Shown: positions 1-10,927, numbered from the stretch's first letter. The stretch is DNA of 64,000 nt from Bradyrhizobium sp. AUGA SZCCT0158 (GCF_018130065.1 NZ_JAFCME010000005.1:124001-188000), one strand, 5' to 3'. Notes: generated by a model not told the origin, from the sequence alone. Made by a program: numbers and translations.

Positions 1-1526
1 GTCATAGACGGAGAGTTCGAGCATTTTGGGATCGACCATGATCAGCCGGCACTGATCGGGCCGCAGCCGGTAGACTAGGCTCAGGATCATGGTGTTGATG
101 GCGACCGATTTGCCGGAGCCGGTGGTGCCGGCGATCAGCATATGCGGCGTGCGCGCCAGGTCGATGATGATGGATTCGCCGCCGATATTCTTGCCGAGGC
201 AGAGCGGCAGCTTGGCGTGCGACTCGTCCTTCAGCGACAGCAGCTCGCGCAAATAGACCTTCTCACGGTGCGCGTTCGGCAATTCGATGCCGATGGCGTT
301 GCGGCCGGCCACCACGGCGACGCGTGCCGACAGCGCGCTCATCGAGCGGGCGATGTCGTCGGCGAGGCCGATGACGCGCGAGGATTTGATGCCGGGCGCC
401 GGTTCGAGTTCGTACAGCGTCACGACAGGGCCGGGATTGGCCTTGACGATCTCGCCGCGGACGCCGAAGTCGCCGAGCACGCCTTCCAGCGCGCGCGAAT
501 TGGCTTCCAATTCGCTCTTGCTGAGCGGCTGGCGATCGGATGCTTTTGGTGCCGTGAGCATCGAGACCGCGGGCAGTTCGAACTTGTCTTTGCGTGTCGA
601 TGCTTTTGGCGCTGCCGCCTTCTTGCGCGGGGCGCGGGCGACGGGGGCTTCCTCTTCCTCGTCTTCTTCCTCTTCCTCGTGGCCGTAATCTTCCTCGGCC
701 TGCGGGGCAATCGATGGCGCCGGGCGGCCGCCGAGACTGGGCTCCTGTCGCTCGAACGAGGCGGTGCGGGGCTGCGGCGCGCTTGCGACCAGCGAACGGT
801 AGGCCGTGGACATCAGCCAGCCGAGCCGGGCCTTGGCGCTCATCAGGGCATGATAGACCCAGCCGAGCGAGACCGAGCTGCGATCGCGCTCTTCCTCGAA
901 CGGCGCGTCATCGTCCTCGATCGGTGTCAGCTCTTCGTCGTCGCGTGGACGCGAACCCCAGCCGCTCGCAAACAGGAAGGTGGCGCACATCGCCGCGAAC
1001 AGGATGATGCCGAGCACCAGGCGGTAGATGAAACCGGCGGGCCCGAAGATGACGGCCGGCGCACGCACCAGGGCATCGCCGACGACGCCGCCAAGCCCGG
1101 TCGGCAGCGGCCATGCGCCGCCATGCGGCCAGCAGCTGGCAAAGCCTGCCGCAATGATGGTGCAGAGAATCCAGCAGGCCAGGCGCAACGCTTCGCGGTC
1201 GAAGGTGCGATGGGTCAGCATGCGCCAGCCCCACACCGCGACGGGCAGGATCAGCATGATCGCGCCAAGGCCGAGAATCTGCATCAGGAGATCGGCGCCG
1301 ATCGCGCCGGGATAACCGAGGACGTTGCGGATCGCACGCGAGGTCGCGTGGCTCAAACTCGGATCCTGCACCGACCACGTCATCAGCGCGGCACTGGCGA
1401 CGCCGGAGATCGCGATCAGGCACAGGCCTGCAACCTCCCGCAGGCGCCGCGCCAGCGCGTCGCGGATCGAGGCCGGCAGATGGCCGACCAGGGGAATGAC
1501 ACGTTCGATCGCTGGCATGCTCATGG
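1..1526 (-). CDS. ftsK: DNA translocase FtsK, N-terminal two thirds (partial)
   Basis: This is the 5' part of an FtsK/SpoIIIE-family DNA translocase, the septal motor that pumps chromosome termini at division; the reading frame stays open to the left window edge. About 508 residues are visible. They comprise four N-terminal hydrophobic segments (the membrane anchor), an acidic linker with a long Glu/Asp run followed by a Lys/Ala/Pro-rich stretch, and the start of the motor domain. The Walker A motif GTTGSGKS is encoded at 129-106, and the MVDPKMLELS segment typical of FtsK follows near the edge. The start is ATG at 1526 (MSMPAIERV), ten bases after the aminotransferase stop on the same strand, so the two are probably co-transcribed. 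The C-terminal gamma domain lies outside the window. Confidence 0.95.
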
Positions 1527-1536
1527 GGCCCTGCGA

Positions 1537-2760
1537 CTAAGCCAAAGTTTCGACCAGGCGGTGCAACGCCTCGGCCGTTGATTCACTGTCCGATACCAGC
1601 GCCAGGCGGATATAGCCGGCGCCGGGATTGCTGCCGTCGTTCTGCGGACGCGACAAATAGGTTCCGGGGATCACGCGCACGCCGGCATCGCGATAGAGCT
1701 GCACCGTTGCAGCCTCGTCGCCGCCGCGCTCCGATACATCGAGCCAGACGCAGAAGCCGCCGGCGGGCCTGGCATAGCCGTAGCGATTGCCGAGGATCTG
1801 ATCGGCGAGATCGAACTTGATGCGATAGAGTCGGCGGTTTTCCTCGACATGCGCCTCGTCGCTATAGGCGGCGACCGCGACCTGCTGCAGCGGCACCGGC
1901 ACCTGCGGGGCGGCGACGTTGCGCAGTTCGTGAAAGACGCTGAGAAATTTCCTGTCGCCGGCCGCAAAGCCGACGCGCATGCCCGGCAGGTTCGAGCGCT
2001 TCGACAGCGATTGAAACGCCACGACGTTGCTGAAATCGGATCCTGCGCATTCGAGCACGCTGCCCGGCGCCTGCTTGGTGTAGATTTCCGAATAGCACTC
2101 GTCGCTCAGGATCATGAAGCCGTAGCGATCGGCGAGTTGCACCAGACGGGTAAAATAGTCGCGCGAGGCGACCGACCCTTGCGGATTGGCGGGCGAGGCG
2201 ATGTACATCGCAACGGTGCGCGCCAGCGTCGCCTCATCGAGCGCGTCGAGATCCGGCAGGAAGCCGTTGGCGAGCGTGGTCGGCAGATAGATCGGTTCGC
2301 AATTGGCGGCGCGCGCGCCGGCGCCATAGGCCGGATAGAACGGGTTTGGCATCAGGATCGCCGGCGTGCCCTTGCGCGGGCCGACATAGCGCGCGGCCGT
2401 GATCGCGGCGAAGAACAGCCCCTCGCGGCTGCCGTTCAGCACCAGAATTTCACTCTCGGGATCCATTGCCCGGGGCAGCTGGAACCGGGCCGAGAGCCAG
2501 TTTGCGACCGCTAGGCGGAATGGCTCGATGCCCTTGGCGATCGGGTAGCGGCCGAAATCGGCGATATGCTGGGCCAGCACCGGTCCGACAAAGGACGGAA
2601 CCGGGTGCTGCGGCTCGCCTAATGACAATGCAATCAATGGCTTACCGGGCTGATAGGGAGCCAGAAGCTCGGCCGTCCGCAGAAACGGCGAACGTTCGGC
2701 CTGACCGGCCGGGATACTGCCGGCGCCCTGCGCCACGCCGGAAGAGGCGGTCATTGCCAT
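1537..2760 (-). CDS. dapC: PLP-dependent aminotransferase, succinyldiaminopimelate aminotransferase-like (DapC)
   Basis: This is a fold-type I aminotransferase of about 407 residues. The PLP-lysine motif SLSKRSNLPGMRVGF is characteristic of the DapC branch, which transfers an amino group to N-succinyl-2-amino-6-ketopimelate in lysine and peptidoglycan precursor synthesis. Other class I signatures seen are LSLGEPQHP near the N-terminus, ASPANPQGS, and LSDECYSEIY carrying the conserved Asp and Tyr. An upstream ATG at 2853 would add 31 residues unlike the family, so MAMTASSG at 2760 is preferred; neither start has a strong ribosome site. ftsK follows after 10 bp. The family call is firm, but the exact substrate is inferred from motif similarity only. 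Confidence 0.85.
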   Translation of the reverse strand: MAMTASSGVAQGAGSIPAGQAERSPFLRTAELLAPYQPGKPLIALSLGEPQHPVPSFVGPVLAQHIADFGRYPIAKGIEPFRLAVANWLSARFQLPRAMDPESEILVLNGSREGLFFAAITAARYVGPRKGTPAILMPNPFYPAYGAGARAANCEPIYLPTTLANGFLPDLDALDEATLARTVAMYIASPANPQGSVASRDYFTRLVQLADRYGFMILSDECYSEIYTKQAPGSVLECAGSDFSNVVAFQSLSKRSNLPGMRVGFAAGDRKFLSVFHELRNVAAPQVPVPLQQVAVAAYSDEAHVEENRRLYRIKFDLADQILGNRYGYARPAGGFCVWLDVSERGGDEAATVQLYRDAGVRVIPGTYLSRPQNDGSNPGAGYIRLALVSDSESTAEALHRLVETLA

Positions 2761-2921
2761 GTCTGAAACGCCAACACTTTCAATAGCGGGTGGAGCGACC
2801 GGTAACGGATCAAACCACCATAGATACGGCGAGGTTAAGACGCGATTAACCATCGGCGCCAGCGTCGATTTTGAGTGATTTTGGGGCGATCAGCACCAGC
2901 AGCTCCGCGCCGCATTCGGTT

Positions 2922-3021
2922 GTCATCCCCGCGCATGCGGGGATCCAGTACGCCGCGGCTTCTCGGTTCCATCATCGACGCCTCTGGAATACTGGGTCGC
3001 CCGGTCAAGCCGGGCGATGAC
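2922..3021. repeat. Interspersed inverted repeat, GTCATSCC...GGGCGATGAC type
   Basis: The element begins GTCATCCCCGCGCATGCGGGGATCC and ends with CGGTCAAGCCGGGCGATGAC, so its termini are imperfect inverted repeats enclosing smaller hairpins. Similar elements occur at 26397-26480 and 52544-52665, always between genes. It lies just upstream of the aminotransferase and encodes nothing recognisable. Confidence 0.7.
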
Positions 3022-3083
3022 ACTGAGTGTGCGTTCGCATTCTCGCGACGCATTGCGCCCGAGCTTTGCCAGAAATTCCTTGC

Positions 3084-3440
3084 CCTCTCATGAGAGGGCG
3101 CAGGGAAGACCGGGTGCGCGCTGCACCCGCGGTCTCGTGTGCGAATAGTGCAAAGAAAGCTGCACACGAGCATACAGGGCAGCGGAGAACACCCGGCCTT
3201 CCCTGCGCAATGGCTTTACGGCTTATGCCGTGCTCTCCCCGGAGACGAGTTCTTGGTTGACTCCGTCGCTGCCGTTCGGCTCTCGCCTACCCGACAGCTT
3301 GACACCTGCAACGGGTGCCAGGACCACACGGTTTTGCCGTACGCTCATCCACGCCGTCGTCGAGGCGTAAACCAGCGTCCACCGCAACCCGCCCAACGTC
3401 CGTGACGACGGCCGACGCCCTTCTTAGCAGGGCGGGATGG
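3084..3440. repeat. Structured intergenic repeat with nested inverted repeats
   Basis: The left half folds on paper as an outer 19-bp stem (3098-3116 against 3190-3208, one mismatch) enclosing a perfect 9-bp stem (CTCGTGTGC at 3134-3142 against GCACACGAG at 3162-3170). It is preceded by the perfect palindrome CTCTCATGAGAG at 3084-3095. The right half is GC-rich and less clearly paired. Overlapping open frames cross it but none has family features. From memory, near-identical frames are annotated as hypothetical proteins many times in Bradyrhizobium genomes, which suggests a repeat family; that recollection was not checked. Confidence 0.55.
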
Positions 3441-3593
3441 CGAAAGGTATGCACCTGATTTGCCATTCTGGTAAACAGAAATATTTTTTATTTTGGGGCT
3501 TGACACAACTTCCGTAAATCAGAACTGATTTGCCCGTCGTGTTGTTTTTGTCACAGCTAAGCGTCATTGCCTGCGACAAACGTAAAGCGTTTG

Positions 3594-3670
3594 CGCAAGG
3601 GAACGAAGCGACGAAGCAATCCACAATTGCTATGCCGCACTATGGATTGCTTCGCTTCGCTCGCAATGAC
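3594..3670. repeat. Interspersed inverted repeat, AAGCGACGAAGCAATCCA / TGGATTGCTTCGC type
   Basis: The left arm GAAGCGACGAAGCAATCCA and the right arm TGGATTGCTTCGCTTCGC are inverted repeats around a short loop containing TATGCCGCACTA, and the element ends in CTCGCAATGAC. Copies of the same family lie at 31204-31280 and 38853-38935. It is intergenic, ending 13 bp from the GFA-family gene stop. Confidence 0.75.
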
Positions 3671-3683
3671 GATGCTGGAAGGC

Positions 3684-4091
3684 CTACCTTTGCGGCAGCC
3701 GTTCGAAACTCGGCATGCCCTCGGGCACATGGTGATAGGGCTGCTTGTCGACGGTGTAGATCGCGATCTGCGGGCCGTCGAACTGCGAGGGATCGTCGAG
3801 CGTGCCGACTTTCACCACGACGCCCGGCAAGCCCGGCGGCCGCGTCACGACGTGGGTGCCGCATTCGGCGCAGAACTCCCGCGTCACCGCGCGTTCCAGG
3901 TCGGTGCGCTTGAACTGCTTGGGAGTCTCCTTGGTGTATTTGAAGCCGGCGATCGGCATCACCAGGAACATGTTGGTCGAGCCGCCAGTGATATACTGGC
4001 ATTCGCGGCAATGGCACTGCGCTTTCATCATCGGGTCGCCCTCGGCCTGATAGCGCACCTTGCCGCAATAGCATCCGCCTTCGAGTTTCAT
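3684..4091 (-). CDS. GFA family protein (glutathione-dependent formaldehyde-activating enzyme-like)
   Basis: This 135-residue protein belongs to the GFA/CENP-V zinc-binding family. It begins MKLEGGCYCGKVRY, with the first CxC-type cysteine pair, then has CHCRECQ around residue 26, a second zinc ligand set, and later EFCAECGTHV. The spacing is the family's usual pattern, and the full length is present. The GFA founding member was linked to S-hydroxymethylglutathione formation, but most homologues have no proven substrate, so the role here is open. The ATG has a good ribosome site (GGGAGGAC, 3 bases upstream). The gene stands alone between repeats and a convergent-facing DUF4240 gene. Confidence 0.85.
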   Translation of the reverse strand: MKLEGGCYCGKVRYQAEGDPMMKAQCHCRECQYITGGSTNMFLVMPIAGFKYTKETPKQFKRTDLERAVTREFCAECGTHVVTRPPGLPGVVVKVGTLDDPSQFDGPQIAIYTVDKQPYHHVPEGMPSFERLPQR

Positions 4092-4246
4092 GACGTCCTC
4101 CCGGTTATCGTTGCAGTCAATTCTGCGCCGTGAGCAGGATTTGGCAATGCTTTTTTAGCTCTGGTTTCTGTTCCATCGTGATTTCAGCCAGTCCCGGATT
4201 AGCTTGTGCAGGACGACGAAGGCGAGTTTGCTGGCAGGAGCACGTA

Positions 4247-4732
4247 ATGGACGAGGATGGATTCTGGAAAATCGTGCAGCGCGCGCACGATAGTTCGGGT
4301 GGCGATATGGATCAGAAATGCGACGCGCTGCGCCAGCAAATCGCGGCGCTGCCGAAGGACGAGGCGCTCGAGTTTGCGCGGTTGTTCAATGAAAAGATGG
4401 ACCAGGCTTATGACTGGCCGCTGTGGGGCGCGGCTTACGTCATCAATGGCGGCTGCAGCGACGACACCTTCTCCGATTTTCGCGCCGCGTTGATTTCCCG
4501 GGGACGCCAGGCGTTCAAGCGCGCGCTGTCGGATCCGGACTCCCTGGCGGACGACGGCTTTGATGAATTGGACTGGTTCTACGAAGGCTATCAATACGCC
4601 GTCACCGATGGCGTTGAAGCGGTTGGCGGCAACCTACCGGCGCGGAGTGCGCCAGCTCAGCCATCCGGAACCGAGTGGCAGGAGGACAAGGTTTACGACC
4701 TGTTTCCGAAACTCAGTGCGAGATTTGGGTGA
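4247..4732 (+). CDS. DUF4240 domain-containing protein
   Basis: The protein has 161 residues and starts MDEDGFWKIV, matching the DUF4240 pattern (an N-terminal MxxxxFWxLI-type helix, a middle YxxxLWGAAYVINGG segment and a C-terminal tail). Inside are DYWPLWGAA-like aromatic residues and FRAALISRGR, also typical. The ATG at 4247 is chosen over an in-frame ATG at 4130 because AGGAG lies six bases upstream and the extra 39 residues look unlike the family. DUF4240 proteins are common in bacteria and often sit in accessory regions; no biochemical function is established. It converges with the DUF1835/DUF3658 gene on the other strand. Confidence 0.8.
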   Translation: MDEDGFWKIVQRAHDSSGGDMDQKCDALRQQIAALPKDEALEFARLFNEKMDQAYDWPLWGAAYVINGGCSDDTFSDFRAALISRGRQAFKRALSDPDSLADDGFDELDWFYEGYQYAVTDGVEAVGGNLPARSAPAQPSGTEWQEDKVYDLFPKLSARFG

Positions 4733-4758
4733 TGACACGCAATCCCGCAAAAGGTGTT

Positions 4759-5574
4759 CTATTTCGCCCCCGGTAGCCTCACCTGACTGTCGCGCATGTC
4801 GAGCGCAGATTTGCCCTGAATTTCCAGACAGCCGCTCTCGACCAAGGCGTCGATGCGTGCCGCCAGCACAAGATCGCCGACCTGAAGGACTTCATCATCC
4901 ATTTCTGCAACCAAAATCTCCCCGACGATCCTTGCCACCTTCTGCCAGTCGTTCGTTGCGCAAGACATCAACCGCGTATCGAAATACGAAATGGGCGCCG
5001 ACACGAGTTCCGTGCCTTCGATGACGCGCAGCGGCGCGTTCTCGGAACGAAGCTGCTGCCACAGATCGCGATATCGCAACCGCGCGGCGGCCTGCAGCGG
5101 CTCGGCCAAGCTCCATAGCTTGTCTTGGCCAATTATGTCTGTCGGAATAATGCCAAGACTAATGGCCAAGGTCGACGGCGGTGTCGGGTCTTGCCCGGAG
5201 TTGCGAGACACCTTGACCTCACTCAGATCGACCACGTCGCATGGCGCGTCTTCCATTCGCCACAGCCATTCGAGAAAGCCCGCATACTCCACGGTCGATC
5301 GCCGCGACGTCCACGCGACCTTTCGACGGCCAGGGGAAAGCGCCTCGCGCCAGAACGCTTCTGTTTCGGGAGTGATGTCATTCCATCCCGTCCAGCCAAG
5401 TTCGTTCTCCACCCATTTCGATCGGAGCGGCAGATCGGGAGGGTTGATGGGTCCGAAGCCAAGGTGGTCGAAAGAGGAAATGACCTGATCGTCGCGGCCG
5501 GCATTCGCAAGAGCTTGCCTCAGACTGCCGGCGCCGGAGGGCGTGAATACGACGTGAAGCGGGGGGAGCGTCAT
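4759..5574 (-). CDS. DUF1835 / DUF3658 domain-containing protein
   Basis: This 271-residue protein has the DUF1835 N-terminal half, with LHVVFTPSGAGSLRQAL at the start and a DHLGFGPI segment. The DUF3658 C-terminal half covers roughly the last 100 residues, with WQKVARIVGEIL and LVLAARIDALVESGCLEIQG. Proteins with this pairing are widespread but uncharacterised; the second half resembles a small winged-helix-like fold, which is only a guess. The ATG is preceded by GAGGAC. It is a single gene; the divergent side holds the terminator of the ammonium transporter operon. Confidence 0.75.
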   Translation of the reverse strand: MTLPPLHVVFTPSGAGSLRQALANAGRDDQVISSFDHLGFGPINPPDLPLRSKWVENELGWTGWNDITPETEAFWREALSPGRRKVAWTSRRSTVEYAGFLEWLWRMEDAPCDVVDLSEVKVSRNSGQDPTPPSTLAISLGIIPTDIIGQDKLWSLAEPLQAAARLRYRDLWQQLRSENAPLRVIEGTELVSAPISYFDTRLMSCATNDWQKVARIVGEILVAEMDDEVLQVGDLVLAARIDALVESGCLEIQGKSALDMRDSQVRLPGAK

Positions 5575-5653
5575 CGACAGTCCTCGGTGAAGGCTTCCGA
5601 TGCCATGTTGCCACTCAAGCGTCCACTCAAGTTCGATTCAATTTCCAAACTCC

Positions 5654-5690
5654 AAAAAAAGAAAGGGGCTCCAACTTGCGCTGGAGCCCC
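5654..5690 (-). terminator. Rho-independent terminator of the first glnK-amtB operon
   Basis: On the minus strand the sequence reads GGGGCTCCA, an 8-base loop, TGGAGCCCC, then TTTCTTTTTTT. This is a 9-bp perfect stem followed by a T-rich tract, about 80 bp past the amtB stop. A second hairpin (GGGTGCGA...TCGCACCC, about 5736-5763) lies between the stop codon and this terminator. Confidence 0.9.
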
Positions 5691-5771
5691 TCAACGGTCA
5701 GGGCATTGCCGGGTATGTGCCCGGACCGGAGTTGTGGGTGCGACCCCTTGGGGATCGCACCCCGGGAGAAC

Positions 5772-7232
5772 TCACATGTTGTAGGCGCGCTCGGTGTGCT
5801 CGGTGACATCGAGGCCTTCACGCTCGGTCTCGACGTTGACGCGCAGGCCGACGATGACATCGACGACCTTGAACAGGATGGCAGAACCGATGCCCGACCA
5901 CACCAACGTGGTGCAGACGCCCCAGAGCTGCGAGACCATCTGGGCTGCGAAGTCGTATTCCGCGATCTTGCCGATGGTGTAGTCCATGACACCGGTACCG
6001 CCGAGCGCCGGGTTCACCAGGATGCCGGTGCCGAGCGCGCCGACGATGCCGCCGACGCAGTGGACGCCGAACACGTCGAGCGAGTCGTCATAGCCGAGCG
6101 CATTCTTCACCACGGTGCAGAAGAACAGGCAGACGATTCCGACCACGAGACCGAGCACGATCGCGCCCATCGGACCGGCGTAACCGGCCGCGGGCGTAAC
6201 CGCCACCAGGCCCGCCACCGCACCCGACAACGCGCCGAGCACGGAAGGATGACCCTTGACGATCCATTCCGCGAACATCCAGGCCATCGCCGCCGCTGCC
6301 GTTGCAACGAAGGAGTTGGTCATGGCGAGCGCGGCGCCGCCGGAGGCTTCGAGGTTCGATCCGGCGTTGAAGCCGAACCAGCCGACCCAGAGCAGCGAAG
6401 CGCCGATCATGGTCATGGTCAGCGAGTGCGGAGCCATCAGCTCCTTGCCGTAGCCGACGCGCTTGCCGATCAGGAGCGCACCGACGAGACCGGCGATGCC
6501 GGCGTTGATGTGCACCACGGTGCCGCCCGCGAAGTCGATCGCGCCCTTCTTGAAGATCCAGCCCTGGTCATCCCCGAAGGCGGTCTTCGCCGCATCGAAG
6601 GCGGCCTGCGCAGCCGCTTTGTCCGTCGCGGCTTCGAAGGTCTTGAGCGCGGCAGTAATCGCGTCCGGTCCAGCCCAGTACCAAACCATGTGCGCGATCG
6701 GCAGATAGATCAGGGTTACCCAGAGCGGTACGAACAGCGCGACAGCCGAGAACTTCATGCGTTCGGCGAAGGCGCCGACGATGAGTGCGGGGGTGATGCA
6801 CGCGAAGGTCATCTGGAAGCAGATATAGATCAGCTCGGTGATGTTGACGTCGGCGGAGAAGGTCGCCGCCTGAGCGTCGAGAATCGTCTTGCCTTCCGGC
6901 GCGATCTTCAGGAACGCCTTGGAGAAGCCGCCGATGAAGTCCGATCCGCCGGTGAAGGCGAGGCTGTAGCCGTAGACCGCCCAGATCAGAGTGACGATGC
7001 AGACGGTGTAGAAAACCTGCATCAGGACCGAGAGCATGTTCTTGGAGCGGACCAGACCACCATAGAACAGCGCAAGGCCGGGGATCGTCATCAACAGCAC
7101 CAGCACCGTCGACGTGAGCATCCAGGCGTTGTCGCCCTTGTTGACTGTGGCTTCCGCGTAAGCGGAGGTTGCGGCGAACATGCCGACGGCGAGGGCCGTC
7201 AGTCCCGCGCTATAGGGACGTTTGAACGTCAT
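5772..7232 (-). CDS. amtB: Ammonium transporter AmtB
   Basis: This is a 486-residue Amt/Rh-family inner-membrane ammonium channel. It begins with a cleavable-looking signal (ALAVGMFAATSAYAEA), then DNAWMLTSTVLVLLMTIPGLALFYGGLVRSKN, the canonical first transmembrane segments. Further family signatures are DFAGGTVVHINAG, LLWVGWFGFNAGS and DDSLDVFGVHCVGG, which includes the second pore histidine region. A roughly 40-residue insertion rich in Ala/Lys (around positions 180-225) is longer than in the second copy. AGGAGT precedes the ATG. It lies 36 bp downstream of glnK on the same strand and shares its terminator, so PII-regulated ammonium uptake is the clear inference. Confidence 0.97.
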   Translation of the reverse strand: MTFKRPYSAGLTALAVGMFAATSAYAEATVNKGDNAWMLTSTVLVLLMTIPGLALFYGGLVRSKNMLSVLMQVFYTVCIVTLIWAVYGYSLAFTGGSDFIGGFSKAFLKIAPEGKTILDAQAATFSADVNITELIYICFQMTFACITPALIVGAFAERMKFSAVALFVPLWVTLIYLPIAHMVWYWAGPDAITAALKTFEAATDKAAAQAAFDAAKTAFGDDQGWIFKKGAIDFAGGTVVHINAGIAGLVGALLIGKRVGYGKELMAPHSLTMTMIGASLLWVGWFGFNAGSNLEASGGAALAMTNSFVATAAAAMAWMFAEWIVKGHPSVLGALSGAVAGLVAVTPAAGYAGPMGAIVLGLVVGIVCLFFCTVVKNALGYDDSLDVFGVHCVGGIVGALGTGILVNPALGGTGVMDYTIGKIAEYDFAAQMVSQLWGVCTTLVWSGIGSAILFKVVDVIVGLRVNVETEREGLDVTEHTERAYNM

Positions 7233-7268
7233 TTGTTGTACTCCTGAGTGTCTGGGTTGAGCGCGAGA

Positions 7269-7607
7269 TCAGAGTGCCGCGGCATCCGCCTCACCGGTGC
7301 GGATGCGAACCGCATGGTCGAGGTTGATGACGAAGATCTTGCCGTCGCCGATTTGTCCGGTTTTTGCTGCCGAGGTGATGGCGTCGATGGTCTTGTCGAC
7401 CTGATCCGAGGCCACAGCGACCTCGATCTTGATCTTGGGCAGGAAGCTCACCGCGTATTCAGCGCCGCGATAGATTTCCGTGTGGCCTTTCTGCCGACCA
7501 TAGCCTTTGACTTCCGTCACCGTGAGACCGTGAACGCCAATGGCGGTCAGGGCGTCCCGGACTTCTTCGAGTTTGAATGGCTTGATGATCGCCATAACAA
7601 TTTTCAT
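7269..7607 (-). CDS. glnK: P-II family nitrogen regulatory protein GlnK (copy 1)
   Basis: This is a 112-residue PII signal protein. The T-loop [17 protein letters not shown] carries the uridylylatable tyrosine, and the C-terminal signature GKIFV...AVRIRTGE is intact. PII proteins sense 2-oxoglutarate and ATP/ADP and plug the AmtB channel when nitrogen is sufficient. The gene sits directly upstream of amtB and is about 80% identical by eye to the second copy at 9313-9651. The ATG is preceded by TAGGA. A sigma-54-like promoter lies about 105 bp upstream, fitting nitrogen-limitation control through NtrC. Confidence 0.97.
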   Translation of the reverse strand: MKIVMAIIKPFKLEEVRDALTAIGVHGLTVTEVKGYGRQKGHTEIYRGAEYAVSFLPKIKIEVAVASDQVDKTIDAITSAAKTGQIGDGKIFVINLDHAVRIRTGEADAAAL

Positions 7608-7710
7608 GGGTCCTATCCCCGCTTGGCCCGGTACAGACGGACCGGGCGTTCTCGACTGAGGTTCACCACGCGGAGAAGTTCACTTCGCGGGCACAGCCAG
7701 GACCCTTAGA

Positions 7711-7726
7711 ATCAAATGCCGTGCCA
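7711..7726 (-). promoter_or_regulatory. Possible sigma-54 (-24/-12) promoter for glnK-amtB copy 1
   Basis: On the minus strand the sequence is TGGCAC-GGCAT-TTGAT. The -24 box and the 5-base spacing match the sigma-54 consensus TGGCAC-N5-TTGCW, but the -12 box has GA instead of GC. It lies about 104 bp upstream of the glnK start codon. The imperfect -12 element makes it a candidate only. Confidence 0.45.
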
Positions 7727-7913
7727 GAACGGCGGATTTCCCTAACAGTTTACGAATCCGGGCCTTTTCGGCCTTTCGGGGAGGGGAACCAAACTGCGCT
7801 ATTCCGTCGCGATTAAAAAATAGGCATGGCTGGTCAAGGCGCGGGCACGCCAGACTCCGGACATAATCCTGCCCAGTGCGAGGGCAGGAAGCCCCTATTC
7901 TAGATGGGTAGTT

Positions 7914-9221
7914 CTACTGAAGCGCCTCGCCGTGCTGCGAAATATCCAGGCCTTCCAGCTCCTGCTGCAGTGACACCCGCAGCGGCACGAACGCGCTCAC
8001 CAGTTTGAGCAGCACATAGGTGACGCCGCCCGACCACACCAAGGTGACGCCGATGCCGTAGAGCTGGATCAGCACCTGCTGCGGGTTGTTCTCGATCAGG
8101 CCGGCGCTGCCGCCGATGGCTGACGTTGCAAACACGCCGGCGAGCAGGGTGCCGGTCATGCCGCCAATGCCGTGGACGCCGAACACGTCGAGCGAGTCGT
8201 CATACTTGAAACGGTGCTTGAGCCAGGTGCAGGCCCAGAAGCAAACCAGACCCGCCACAATGCCGATGATGATTCCATGCCACGGTGCGACGTAACCGGA
8301 GGCCGGCGTGATCGTGCCGAGGCCGGCGATCGCGCCGGAGATCATGCCGAGCACGGAGGGTTTGCGCCGCGTCGCCCATTCGATCGCGCCCCAGGTCAGC
8401 GCGCCGGCGCAGGCCGCCAGATGCGTTGCGGTGATCGCCATCACGGCGCGTGAATTCGCCGCCAGCGCCGAGCCGCCGTTGAATCCGAACCAGCCGACCC
8501 ACAGCAATCCGGTGCCGATGACGGCGAGCGACAGGTCGAACGGGGAAAGGTTGTCGCTGCCATAGCCGTGACGCTGTCCCATCACCTTGGCGGCAACCAG
8601 ACCGCCGATGCCGGCGGACAGATGCACGACGAGGCCGCCGGCAAAATCCAGCACGCCCATGGTGGCGAGGAAGCCGCCGCCCCACACCCAATGCGCCAGC
8701 GGCACATAGACGAACATGAACCAGCCGATCGAGAACAGCAGATAGGCCGAGAACCGCATCCGGTCGGCCACCGCGCCCGCCACCAGCGCCACCGTGATGA
8801 TCGCAAACGTCATCTGGTACAGCACGAACAGTATTTCCGGAATCGTCTTCGCCGCCGGGTGGACGCTGTCCATGGTGACGCCGATGAGGAACCAGCGGTC
8901 GAGCGTGCCGATCCAGGGACCTTCGCCGACGAACGCCAGCGAATAGCCGAAACACACCCAGAGAATCGAGATGATCGCGACCGCAGCCAAACTCTGCGCC
9001 ATTGTCGCCAGCACGTTCTTCTTGCGCACCATGCCGGAATAGAACAGCGCCAGGCCCGGTATCGTCATCATCAGGACGAGGGCGGTGGCGACGATCATCC
9101 ACGCGGTGTCGGCCGCGTTGATGGTCGATGTCTGCGCAAAGGCCGGTGTCGCCGGCCAGACGTTCATCGCAAGAATGCTGAGCGCAGCGATCTTCGCTGC
9201 ACGAATCGAGAGTGCCCCCAT
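7914..9221 (-). CDS. amtB: Ammonium transporter (second copy)
   Basis: This is a second Amt-family channel of 435 residues. A signal-like N-terminus (ALSILAMNVWPATPAFAQ) is followed by TAWMIVATALVLMMTIPGLALFYSGMVRKKN. Pore and family motifs DFAGGLVVHLSAG, LLWVGWFGFNGGS and DDSLDVFGVHGIGG are all present. It lacks the Ala/Lys-rich insertion of the first copy and diverges from it clearly, so the pair is not a recent duplication. The start ATG is preceded by GGGGAAA. It lies about 90 bp downstream of the second glnK and is probably co-transcribed with it. Confidence 0.96.
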   Translation of the reverse strand: MGALSIRAAKIAALSILAMNVWPATPAFAQTSTINAADTAWMIVATALVLMMTIPGLALFYSGMVRKKNVLATMAQSLAAVAIISILWVCFGYSLAFVGEGPWIGTLDRWFLIGVTMDSVHPAAKTIPEILFVLYQMTFAIITVALVAGAVADRMRFSAYLLFSIGWFMFVYVPLAHWVWGGGFLATMGVLDFAGGLVVHLSAGIGGLVAAKVMGQRHGYGSDNLSPFDLSLAVIGTGLLWVGWFGFNGGSALAANSRAVMAITATHLAACAGALTWGAIEWATRRKPSVLGMISGAIAGLGTITPASGYVAPWHGIIIGIVAGLVCFWACTWLKHRFKYDDSLDVFGVHGIGGMTGTLLAGVFATSAIGGSAGLIENNPQQVLIQLYGIGVTLVWSGGVTYVLLKLVSAFVPLRVSLQQELEGLDISQHGEALQ

Positions 9222-9312
9222 GGAATTTCCCCGGCCTGTTGTCGTTCTGTTGTCGTTTTTTGTTCGCGCGTCAGGCGTCGTTGCCCGCGCGCGTTGAACT
9301 GAACTGAAAACT

Positions 9313-10907
<1,595 letters not shown>

Positions 10908-10927
10908 GGCGTGATCGCTCGAAAACG

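Noticed and set aside
142..1581. Long open frame opposite ftsK
   Set aside because: It is the antisense shadow of the ftsK coding strand; its product is Arg/Ala-rich with no family features, while the minus strand has Walker A and transmembrane segments.
3027..3405. Two overlapping open frames resembling annotated hypothetical proteins
   Set aside because: They run through the nested-stem repeat, have no good ribosome site and no protein-like pattern; better explained as repeat DNA.
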